Assembly: GCA_030448265.1 (NCBI GenBank) | Contig: JAUJNG010000002.1 | Coordinates: forward strand, 372,001-436,000 | Length of the DNA stretch: 64,000 bases | Origin: Abditibacterium sp. | Lineage (GTDB): Bacteria; Armatimonadota; Abditibacteriia; Abditibacteriales; Abditibacteriaceae | Direction of reading: 5' to 3' | Shown here: positions 15,586-22,195 of the stretch, piece after piece | How the letters are laid out: each line of letters begins with the position of its first letter | Position numbering within the stretch: position 1 is the stretch's first letter | Notes under the pieces: generated by a model | The model's database searches: none | Told to the model about the DNA's origin: nothing | What the model saw: the letters and a program-made list of their open reading frames with translations, nothing else | Translations under genes and position numbers: made by a program

Positions 15586-16008
15586 TTAGCCCTCCGTTTG
15601 GTCAAGCGGCAGTGTCATGAAACGCTCGACGCCCGGCTTCGTGAAGTCAGCCGTCTCGTTCAGCCCAATTTTATTGGCCTGTCCACCGTTCAGCTTCTCG
15701 CTGATCATGTATTGCTCCGCCGGGATTTTCCCGGCGAGTTCCAACAACTGGCGTCCCGTCATCGCGCCCGTTGCAACCTCATGATGGGTCTTGTCGATGC
15801 GAATCTTGTAACGCTCTGCGAGCGGCGGCTTGATGCCCTTCTTGCCGTGTTCTTCTACATCCACGACCTCCCCGGTCTTGATGCCGCCTGATGCCCCGTT
15901 GCCGTTGCTCGAAACCGGCATAACCGGATTCACACCATTGACGGGTGCTGTCTCCTTCTCGTGCGCCTTTCCAGGCTGATCTAAATCCGTCTTTTCTTCG
16001 TTTTTCAT
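15586..16008 (-). CDS. Ubiquitin-like modifier (multiubiquitin-type domain)
   Basis: A 140-residue modifier. Residues 1-65 are Gly/Asn/Lys/Glu-rich and predicted disordered. Residues about 67-140 form one beta-grasp domain: YKIRIDKTHHEVATGAMTG, LAGKIPAEQYMI, NGGQANKIGLNETADF, ERFMTLPLDQTEG. The family often has several tandem Ubl domains; only one is present here. The protein ends in a single glycine (TEG), so its C-terminus can be adenylated without prior cutting. The ATG is preceded by AAGGAGA at a good distance. It is the first gene of the operon Ubl-E2-JAB/E1-DUF6527. Confidence 0.9.
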   Translation of the reverse strand: MKNEEKTDLDQPGKAHEKETAPVNGVNPVMPVSSNGNGASGGIKTGEVVDVEEHGKKGIKPPLAERYKIRIDKTHHEVATGAMTGRQLLELAGKIPAEQYMISEKLNGGQANKIGLNETADFTKPGVERFMTLPLDQTEG

Positions 16009-16078
16009 GGCTTCTCCTTTGCCGCTCTGCGGAGCGGCGATTACTAATGAGATGGCGAATTGCTTGACCGGTTGACCG
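16009..16078 (-). promoter_or_regulatory. Leader of the ubiquitin-like operon: hairpin and direct repeat
   Basis: A perfect 7-bp hairpin, GCCGCTC-TGCG-GAGCGGC (16021-16038), stands just upstream of the AAGGAGA ribosome site of the Ubl gene. Farther upstream the 7-mer TTGACCG occurs twice, 8 bp apart (16064-16070 and 16072-16078), on the plus strand. The hairpin could modulate translation and the direct repeat could be an operator. Both assignments are inferred from position. Confidence 0.4.
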
Positions 16079-16220
16079 TGTTATCGCAGACCCAGAGCCT
16101 TCCTCATGGACTAAGCTCTGTTTTTCTGCGAAAATCTTCTTGAATGGCGATTCACGAAAGCAACGGTGTTTTACGGTTCAGGCAGTTCGCCTCGATCAGA
16201 CAATACAACACGTAAGACAG

Positions 16221-16238
16221 TGTTTCAATAGTGAAACA
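16221..16238 (+). promoter_or_regulatory. Palindromic operator in front of the XRE regulator
   Basis: TGTTTCAATAGTGAAACA is a perfect 7-bp inverted repeat with a 4-bp spacer, ending 20 bp before the XRE start codon. Size and position fit an autoregulatory site for the dimeric XRE protein, in the 250-bp spacer shared with the divergent ubiquitin-like operon. Confidence 0.6.
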
Positions 16239-16258
16239 GCGAAGCACGAAAGGATTTC

Positions 16259-16639
16259 ATGAGAAAAATCACCTTAGAGCAGCTTGGCCCGTTGCTTAAA
16301 GAGAAGCGTGGCTCGCGCGGAGTGCGCGAGGTCGCGAAAAATATCGGGATAAGTGCTGCCACACTCTCAAGGGTCGAAACCGGCAAACAACCGGATTTGG
16401 ACACATTTTGCAAACTTTGCGTTTGGCTGGAGGTCGATCCTGGACAAGTTCTCGGCTGCGCCGTGCCCCAAACATCTGGGGAGGTCGTTTCGTCGGCCCC
16501 GGCTCCCCAGCCGGTTTACGCGCATTTTCGGGCGCGAAAAACGGTGAGTCCTAAAACCGCTCAACACTTGGGCGAGCTAATTTTGGCGGTGCAAAGCGCC
16601 ATCGAAAGTGAGTTTCCGCAAGGCGAGCCTGCTCCATGA
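16259..16639 (+). CDS. XRE-family transcriptional regulator
   Basis: A 126-residue DNA-binding protein. Residues about 8-62 are a Cro/CI-type helix-turn-helix: LLKEKRGSRGVREVAKNIG, ISAATLSRVETGKQPDLDT, FCKLCVWLEVDPGQVLG. The C-terminus (KTVSPKTAQHLGELILAVQS) is helical and could dimerise. The ATG is preceded by AAAGGA. It is translationally coupled (ATGA) to the ImmA/IrrE peptidase gene. The pair matches the prophage and ICE switch in which ImmA cleaves or inactivates the XRE repressor on stress. Its likely targets are its own promoter and the divergent ubiquitin-like operon. Confidence 0.9.
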   Translation: MRKITLEQLGPLLKEKRGSRGVREVAKNIGISAATLSRVETGKQPDLDTFCKLCVWLEVDPGQVLGCAVPQTSGEVVSSAPAPQPVYAHFRARKTVSPKTAQHLGELILAVQSAIESEFPQGEPAP

Positions 16640-17247
16640 ACCCCAGCTCCACTCGAACTGGGGCGTCAGGGATTGAGCGGGGTTTCAAGACGTGGGCGGA
16701 GAACGCTTCCCTTTCGACCCGCGAGCGATTAGGAGTCGCTAAAGTCGCGCCTCTTGACCCGGATGCACTCGCCGCCTATCTGGAAGTGCGCGTGTGGAAC
16801 CCCGGCGACGTTCCCGGCCTGCCCAAAGAAACCAAGCGACACCTCTGCTCGCCTGAAGGGGACGAGTGGTCAGCTTTGGCCATGCGCGTGGGCGAGGTGG
16901 ATGTCGTCGTGCTTAATCCCACGCATTCCAAAGCGAGGCGCGCCAGCGATTTGGTGCATGAACTCTCGCACCTCTTGCGCAAACACAAACCGGCCCAGAT
17001 TTACATCTCTCCCGACACCGGCGTCGCCATCCGAAACTTTGATGCCGCGCAGGAAGAGGAGGCGGATTGGTTGGCCGGATGTCTGCTTCTGCCCCGCTTG
17101 GCGTTGACTCACTGCCTCGCTCAAAGGTGGCCGGATGACGCCATTTGTGAGCAATACGGCGTGAGCAAAGAACTGCTTCGCTTCCGCATGAACGTGAGCG
17201 GCGCGAAGAAACAATTCGCGCCGTCTCGCACGGGTCACAGGGATTAA
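16636..17247 (+). CDS. ImmA/IrrE-family zinc metallopeptidase
   Basis: A 203-residue metallopeptidase with the zinc motif HELSH (His108-His112) in SDLVHELSHLLRKH and the downstream glutamate ligand in AQEEEADWLAGCLLLP (about residue 142). These are the standard ImmA/IrrE features. The C-terminal helix (VSKELLRFRMNVSGA) is the usual small substrate-contact segment. Known relatives relieve repression by acting on a partner XRE protein, in phage/ICE induction or the Deinococcus IrrE-DdrO damage response. It is coupled to the XRE gene and adjacent to the ubiquitin-like operon. Confidence 0.9.
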   Translation: MNPSSTRTGASGIERGFKTWAENASLSTRERLGVAKVAPLDPDALAAYLEVRVWNPGDVPGLPKETKRHLCSPEGDEWSALAMRVGEVDVVVLNPTHSKARRASDLVHELSHLLRKHKPAQIYISPDTGVAIRNFDAAQEEEADWLAGCLLLPRLALTHCLAQRWPDDAICEQYGVSKELLRFRMNVSGAKKQFAPSRTGHRD

Positions 17248-17622
17248 GCGCTTCTCTCGCTGGGCCGCTCAGTCTGCTGACGAATTTGCGGGAAACGCAA
17301 TTTATTTCGAGTGCCGACGTAGGCGTGGTCTTAATCTAAGACCACGCCCATAGTATTTCTGGATCTACTAACCGAGTAAAAAGAAGTCAAAATTCGGTTG
17401 TAGTCGTCCCTTGAAATATTGTTGGGTGCGGTGAGGTGCGTTAGCAAGATTGACGAGGACTTGAGCATCAAATCTCTGTGTTGCACGCACGCTCTTTTAT
17501 TGATTGCTTAATCCTTCGTCAGTTTAAGATTAGTTTGCCCGCTCACCTATGGAGCACTCGTCCAACCGAGTTACTTATAAAAGGGGTGAGCGGGCTTTTC
17601 TTTTCATCTTTAAGCCAGAGCC
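17248..17622. other. Spacer with two strong stem-loops
   Basis: No gene is supported in these 375 bp. A perfect 12-bp hairpin lies at 17322-17348 (GGCGTGGTCTTA, loop ATC, TAAGACCACGCC). It is not followed by a T run, so it is a weak candidate for the terminator of the immA gene. A second, larger inverted repeat is listed separately. Confidence 0.55.
17537..17599 (+). promoter_or_regulatory. Long-range stem-loop upstream of the replication-type gene
   Basis: GCCCGCTCACC (17537-17547) pairs perfectly with GGTGAGCGGGC (17585-17595), followed by TTTT. The 37-nt loop contains its own ACTCG/CGAGT stem. It ends about 25 nt before the start codon at 17623. It could be an attenuator or a copy-control type structure for the downstream replication-like gene, or simply a terminator. 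Confidence 0.45.
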
Positions 17623-18576
17623 ATGCCGCCGCACGCGCCGCAAACTGCAACGCCTCCTGCGCAGCCATCGCCGGATATCAACACGTGCCAAAGCCACGAA
17701 GTGATGCGGGCGTCCTACACGCCAATTCCCAACGTGGTATTTGACCACATCATGCCCACGCTGTCGGGCAGCGAGTGGCAATTGCTCTGCGTCATCATCC
17801 GCCAAACACAGGGCTGGCACGATCCATCTACGGGAGGCCGCAAAACGAACGACTGGCTTTCCCATCAACAACTCAAAGCGCGCACGGGACGCGGTTCCGA
17901 CGCCATCTGCCATGCCATCGAAAGCCTGGTTCGTAAGGGCCATATCGAAGTGAAAGATGACAAAGGAAATCCTCTATCTACTGCCCACGAACGACGACGC
18001 AATGGCAGCCGTCTTTTTTATGGATTGAGCTTTGCCCTGCACTCCCATTTCCAACCGTCTGATTCCGTTTCATCCACTCCCGTTCGGGAAACCCGAATCG
18101 GAAAAGCCGAAACAACAAAAGAAACTCCAACAAAACTATACGGCCAGCCTTTCGGAAAATCCCAAACCACCACTTTTCCAGCTACTGCCCCGCGTTCCAA
18201 AGCCACGAGTAGTAGCGAAGGGTGCGGATGTCTTTTCCGCCCGCAAAATAAGCCACCAATCGCTGCATCGCCTACTCACAACAGTGTGCTGCCTTCCACA
18301 TATTCCAAAGAAGTGAGCCACTTAGTCGAAGCTTATGAAGATTTGATGCAAAAGCACGAGTCTTCAAACGCCAACTCTTCCGCTTCGCCTTTACTGAGCC
18401 AAGACAGCGTTGACCGTCTTGAAAAAGCCCTATCCCGTTATGGAGAAGAGCAACTTTTAGCTTTTTTGGAAGCCTTCTTCGAGAGCGATTTTAGCGTGAT
18501 GAAGCGCAACTCATCGTTGACTTCCTTCATTGACTCGGTTCATATTCTCGCGGCGCGGCGTCCCAAAATCGCATAA
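17623..18576 (+). CDS. Replication protein O-like helix-turn-helix protein
   Basis: A 317-residue protein. Residues about 30-115 match the N-terminal winged-helix domain of phage replication protein O and related initiators: YTPIPNVVFDHIMPTLSGSE, VIIRQTQGWHDPSTGGRKTN, LSHQQLKARTG, AIESLVRKGHIEV. The middle is a long Ser/Thr/Pro-rich linker and the C-terminal 80 residues are helical (LEKALSRYGEEQLLAFLEAF). There is no ATPase domain, so it would recruit a helicase rather than act as one. It suggests that this part of the accessory DNA was, or is, a self-replicating or phage-like element. Confidence 0.7.
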   Translation: MPPHAPQTATPPAQPSPDINTCQSHEVMRASYTPIPNVVFDHIMPTLSGSEWQLLCVIIRQTQGWHDPSTGGRKTNDWLSHQQLKARTGRGSDAICHAIESLVRKGHIEVKDDKGNPLSTAHERRRNGSRLFYGLSFALHSHFQPSDSVSSTPVRETRIGKAETTKETPTKLYGQPFGKSQTTTFPATAPRSKATSSSEGCGCLFRPQNKPPIAASPTHNSVLPSTYSKEVSHLVEAYEDLMQKHESSNANSSASPLLSQDSVDRLEKALSRYGEEQLLAFLEAFFESDFSVMKRNSSLTSFIDSVHILAARRPKIA

Positions 18577-18795
18577 TCGCGTCGGCACCATAATCCCGCA
18601 ACACGCTTTCAAGGGGAAACGCGCTTCCCGTCAGGGTTTTGAGAATGACCGTGTTCGCCGATATTGTCTCTTTTTAGCTCCATGTGGTAGCGTGGCTCTG
18701 TTCGGTTTTTGTTCGCGTTGCTTGGATGCAACCCCTTTCGCTTCCGAGATGCAGCTGAGGCATCTTAAGACCAATCAATCACTAATCGAACGCTT

Positions 18796-19296
18796 ATGCC
18801 AAGTGCCGCTCCTGCTTTAGCCGTCTTAACCCGTTCGGCCATGCCCCGCTCCAAACCACCGAAGATCAACACCTCTCAAGTTCACAATCGCATTCTGGCG
18901 CTGATGGCGCACACCAACCGCTACGCTTTCAAAGGCGAGAGTCGTTTGGCGAGCGATGCTAAGGTGTCCAAATCGGCAGTGAACAGATTGCTCAACGGCC
19001 AGAGCAGCCCCAGCTTCGCGTTGGTCTCAGCCATTACCCTCGCCCTTGAACCCCATCTTCAAGGTCGACTCAAAAGCAAGCGGCTTGATCCGCATGAGCT
19101 GATCTCCCTTGATGGTTCTTACCCCACTGCTTCAGCGTGCGAACTGGCAGGGTGCAAAGGCTGTTTGCCCAGCGAGGCTTATGACAAGAATAACCAGATC
19201 AAACTCGAATACAAGGATATGCAGCCAGGTCAGTGGTCGGTGTCGCCTTCGGCACAGAAAGACATCAAGAAAGCCGCCAGAAAGGAGGGTGTATGA
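18796..19296 (+). CDS. XRE-like helix-turn-helix regulator of a mobile element
   Basis: A 166-residue protein. Residues about 30-85 form a Cro/CI-like helix-turn-helix (LASDAKVSKSAVNRLLNGQS, LVSAITLALEPHLQGRL). After it comes a cysteine-containing stretch, ASACELAGCKGCLPSEAYD, with C-x4-C-x2-C spacing that may bind metal. A later Met (18841) is a possible alternative start. The stop overlaps the start of the Mrr-like gene in ATGA. It is probably the regulator of the following genes. Confidence 0.7.
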   Translation: MPSAAPALAVLTRSAMPRSKPPKINTSQVHNRILALMAHTNRYAFKGESRLASDAKVSKSAVNRLLNGQSSPSFALVSAITLALEPHLQGRLKSKRLDPHELISLDGSYPTASACELAGCKGCLPSEAYDKNNQIKLEYKDMQPGQWSVSPSAQKDIKKAARKEGV

Positions 19297-20077
19297 GTCA
19301 TTCGTCTTCCGCTTCCGCAGACAACTTACGGCAAAAGATGCAACGCATTGATGAAGCACGAGGTCAACTGCGAGAGCAACTGCTTCAGCTTTCGGCTCCC
19401 GCTTTTGAACAGTTGATTGCCCGTCTTTTGGAAGCCTGTGGCTATGGCCGAGTGCAAACCCTTAATGCTTCGAGTGGCGAGCTTCCTCAATCGCTCGGCT
19501 TTGGGCGCCGCGCGGCGCAAATCGGCGGCGCCGACCTGCGGGCACTTTCCCCAACGGATTGAGTCGAGTAATGACTTTGGTGCAGGTCAAGCAATACCGC
19601 ACGCCGGTTTCGCGCCGCTTCGTGGATGAACTGCGGGGCGCGATGCTTCGCACCGGAGCGCAGCAGGGTCTACTCCTCACGACATCATCCTTCTACGGCC
19701 CCGCTTACACCGCCGTGCATGAGGAAGGTGCCGAAGGTATCGCTCCCGTGCGGTTGGTGGATGGCGAAGAACTCCTCAACCTGCTCATCAAGCACCGCTT
19801 GGGCGTTCGAGAAAGCGATTCGGTGCATCCAGAAGTTGATGTGGATTTCTTTGAGTATCTAAAACATGACTTTGGAGCATCAACGCGTGGAACTATCGAC
19901 TCTGCGCCACCTCCGTCATCGCTACTTGCCAGTGCAGCAGAGAACTCCGCCGGTTGTCCTTACTGTTCTGAATCTCGTGTTCCAGTCTTTGGGACGGAAA
20001 CGGTTTCCTACCGAGAACGAGTCAAAGAATCCAAAGCTCGCAGCAAGTGGGCGATCTTTTCCTGGCTCACCCAATGA
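19293..20077 (+). pseudogene. Mrr-like restriction endonuclease, frame-disrupted
   Basis: Two overlapping frames together encode one Mrr-type PD-(D/E)XK endonuclease. The first (19293-19562) gives LSAPAFEQLIARLLEACGYG and ends GGADLRALSPTD. The second, open from 19466 and covering to 20077, supplies FPNGLSRVMTLVQVKQYRTP, with the catalytic Gln-x-Lys, then LLLTTSSFYGPAYTAVHEEG and a tail with a CPYC knuckle. The change of frame (-1) is needed near 19540-19550, within ACTTTCCCC. That is not a canonical slippery heptamer, so mutation or sequencing error is likelier than programmed frameshifting. A TTG at 19559 overlapping the first stop could allow reinitiation. Confidence 0.7.
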
Positions 20078-20105
20078 ACACTTCTCATCCCTAACATTGA
20101 TCTTC

Positions 20106-21056
20106 ATGGAACAGGTTCTTGTGACCGACAATTCGTCTCCAGGAAAGGCCGAACTTCCACCCTTTCTGATTCGAGTTGAACATCTCGATACTGATAAACA
20201 GGGCTTTTTCCGTCCCGCCGCATCGGTTCGTTTCGCGGCTTCGCTGCGAACCTCCGGCTTGCTTGCAGCGCTGCCGCCCGAAGCGGTCAGAGACTTGTTG
20301 ATGCTCTTGACCTTCATCTCGCCTAATGGCATTTGTTCGCCCCACATCGAGCAGTTGGCTGAGGCGATGGGAGTGCCGGTTTCCAAAGCGCGCAACCGGT
20401 TCGAGCGATTAGCAGGCGTTCGTTTTCGGGGACAGAAAATCATAGCTGGAAAACAGCGCGACAACGGTCTGGAGATTTACTCGCCGCTTCCCTGGCTGGC
20501 CCCTGTGCGCGAGGATGCGATAGCAAATCGACGTGACGAGGTTCACCCCGTCCTCTACGCGGCACCGCGCCAAGCCGTCATCGATCACTCGCGCGCGACT
20601 TACGCTCGCCCACGCGCCGAAGTTGAGCGTGAAGTCGAGAGACAGCTTAGGCGTCCCTATCCCAGTGACACCTCAGACTCTAAATCAAGAGATGCCTCGT
20701 CTGAGAATGAAGCATTACCTCAGCCAGATCACGATACCGGCGAGAAAGCCGAAGTTAGAAAGCTGCTGACAGGGGTGGGATTACTGCCGGAACAAGTTGA
20801 AGCACTTCTGGAGCGACATGACTTGCTCTCCATCCGTAGGCAGCTTGCGTGGCTGCCTTATCGCGGCGCTAAAAATCCAGTTGGGCTCTTAATGGCCGCC
20901 GTCAAAGACAATTACGAAGCACCTCCCGTGCTTCGGCCATTGCCACCTACCGAATCACCCTCGTGCAGGCAGGAACTGGGCGAGCTTAATCGAGATGCCG
21001 AGATCGATGTGCAAATCCCTTTGCCGCCCGATACAGGAAAGTTAACACCATCTTAG
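20106..21056 (+). CDS. Replication-initiator-like helix-turn-helix protein
   Basis: A 316-residue protein starting MEQVLVTDNSSPGKAELPPF; an upstream open stretch from 19866 overlaps the Mrr gene and has no matching pattern. Residues about 55-120 read as a winged helix-turn-helix (ALPPEAVRDLLMLLTFISPN, IEQLAEAMGVPVSKARNRFE). The C-terminus has VEALLERHDLLSIRRQLAWL followed by YRGAKNPVGLLMAAVKDNYE, a small domain typical of plasmid and phage replication-initiation proteins. A polar linker separates the two. Together with the protein O-like gene it points to a plasmid- or phage-type replication module. Confidence 0.6.
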   Translation: MEQVLVTDNSSPGKAELPPFLIRVEHLDTDKQGFFRPAASVRFAASLRTSGLLAALPPEAVRDLLMLLTFISPNGICSPHIEQLAEAMGVPVSKARNRFERLAGVRFRGQKIIAGKQRDNGLEIYSPLPWLAPVREDAIANRRDEVHPVLYAAPRQAVIDHSRATYARPRAEVEREVERQLRRPYPSDTSDSKSRDASSENEALPQPDHDTGEKAEVRKLLTGVGLLPEQVEALLERHDLLSIRRQLAWLPYRGAKNPVGLLMAAVKDNYEAPPVLRPLPPTESPSCRQELGELNRDAEIDVQIPLPPDTGKLTPS

Positions 21057-21214
21057 GAATAGCGACTTCTTCATCAAGCACATTGATAATTCCTTTCTGG
21101 AAACCTACTATGAGCGAAGAATTGTAGATAGTTTTCTTTTATGAAAAACTCGCTTTTTCTTGTTGATATCCTCAGCCTTCTCCTTGGAGTTGGAACAACT
21201 TATACCATCATGGC

Positions 21215-21717
21215 CCGCCATATGCCAGAAGGTTTCTTCGGCTCCCTTGCGCTCCGGCACACTGGCCGGTAAAACCACCACTTCGAGCCACAGCCCCAAG
21301 GTGTCGCACACTACGAACCGTTTGCGTCCACTCAGGCGTTTGGCCCCATCGTAGCCTCTTTGCAGCAGGCACGAGACCCCCTTTTGAGGTGGTCTTGACG
21401 CTCTGACTGTCAATAATGGCCGCCGTGGGTTGAGGCTTTTTGCTGTAGACGCTACGCACCTGGGAGCGAAGTTCAGCGTGTATCTTGTCGAGTCTTCCAT
21501 TCCACGCCCAGCGGTGGTAGCACGAATACACCGTGCTCCAATTGGGCAAGTCGTGGGGTAGATTGCGCCACTGGCACCCCGTGCGAGCCACATACAGAAT
21601 TGCGTTCACAATCTGGCGGCGACTCACGCTGGCCTTGCGTCCTGTTGTGGCCTCCACCAGAGGACGCACTATCTCCCACTGCTCATCGCTCAAATCTGTG
21701 TCATACCCACGTTTCAT
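21215..21717 (-). pseudogene. IS5-family transposase, frameshifted and truncated
   Basis: The first frame (from ATG 21717) carries the N-terminal IS5-type domain: YDTDLSDEQWEIVRPLVEA, ILYVARTGCQWRNLPHDLPN, WSTVYSCYHRWAWNG, then AAIIDSQSVKTTSKGG with the first catalytic Asp. After that, near 21380, a short insertion shifts the frame. The second frame resumes GYDGAKRLSGRKRFVVCDTL and GLWLEVVVLPASVPERKGAE. The second Asp lies in VCDTLG; the final Glu region is missing. The enzyme cannot be active. Confidence 0.85.
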
Positions 21718-21763
21718 CAAACCAAAGTCTGACTTATTGCTCCCTTTGAGCACAGACTCTTAG
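21215..21763 (-). mobile_element. Truncated IS5-family insertion sequence
   Basis: The transposase-start end is preserved: the terminal repeat reads GAGTCTGTGCTC on the minus strand (21748-21759) and is followed by TTAG (21760-21763), which fits the YTAR target duplication of IS5-type elements. The other end, with the matching inverted repeat and the catalytic C-terminal third, is absent; similarity stops near 21215. The element lies between the replication-type genes and the copper island and may mark an old junction. Confidence 0.7.
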
Positions 21764-21814
21764 GGTTTCGTCTTTTTCATGGGGCATTAGTTTCTACTGA
21801 AACGGCAAATTTGG

Positions 21815-22195
21815 TTAATCATCGACCACTAACTTGCCGCGCACCATGTTCATGCCGCAGTGAAAGGTGAATTCGCCCGCTTTGTCAGGTGTGAATTCGA
21901 TGGGCACCGTTTGGCCCTGCGGGAGCATCTTCGAGATGCCGAAGTCGCCCAGAATAAGTTGCTCGGTGCAAGAAGTGCTTTCTTCGCGGCGGAAGTTGAG
22001 CCGCACCCGTTGCCCGCGCTTCACCTCGATGCGGTCGGGCGAGTAGCCGCCTTTGACCACAACCGTGATTTCCTGCGCGCCGCCCGTGCCCACCGCCGCT
22101 TTTTCCGAGGCGCGCGGGCCAAAGAAAAACCACAGTGTGAACGCGATGAGCGCGAGGCCGCCAATCAAAACGCCAATTTGAGCTGTATCCATCAT
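21815..22195 (-). CDS. Membrane-anchored cupredoxin-like copper protein
   Basis: A 126-residue protein: one N-terminal membrane helix ([20 protein letters not shown]), then a single cupredoxin-fold domain facing the periplasm. The domain shows [20 protein letters not shown], the SCTEQL cysteine and [16 protein letters not shown], where Cys, His, Cys and Met residues can bind copper. It is the only one of four related domains in this island that keeps the His of HCGM. The start overlaps the copA stop in ATGA. It probably accepts or delivers copper for the ATPase. Confidence 0.85.
   Translation of the reverse strand: MMDTAQIGVLIGGLALIAFTLWFFFGPRASEKAAVGTGGAQEITVVVKGGYSPDRIEVKRGQRVRLNFRREESTSCTEQLILGDFGISKMLPQGQTVPIEFTPDKAGEFTFHCGMNMVRGKLVVDD

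Noticed and set aside
19530-19565. Programmed -1 frameshift site in the Mrr-like gene
   Set aside because: No X-XXY-YYZ heptamer in the zero frame and no clear downstream pseudoknot; simple mutation or sequencing error is more economical.
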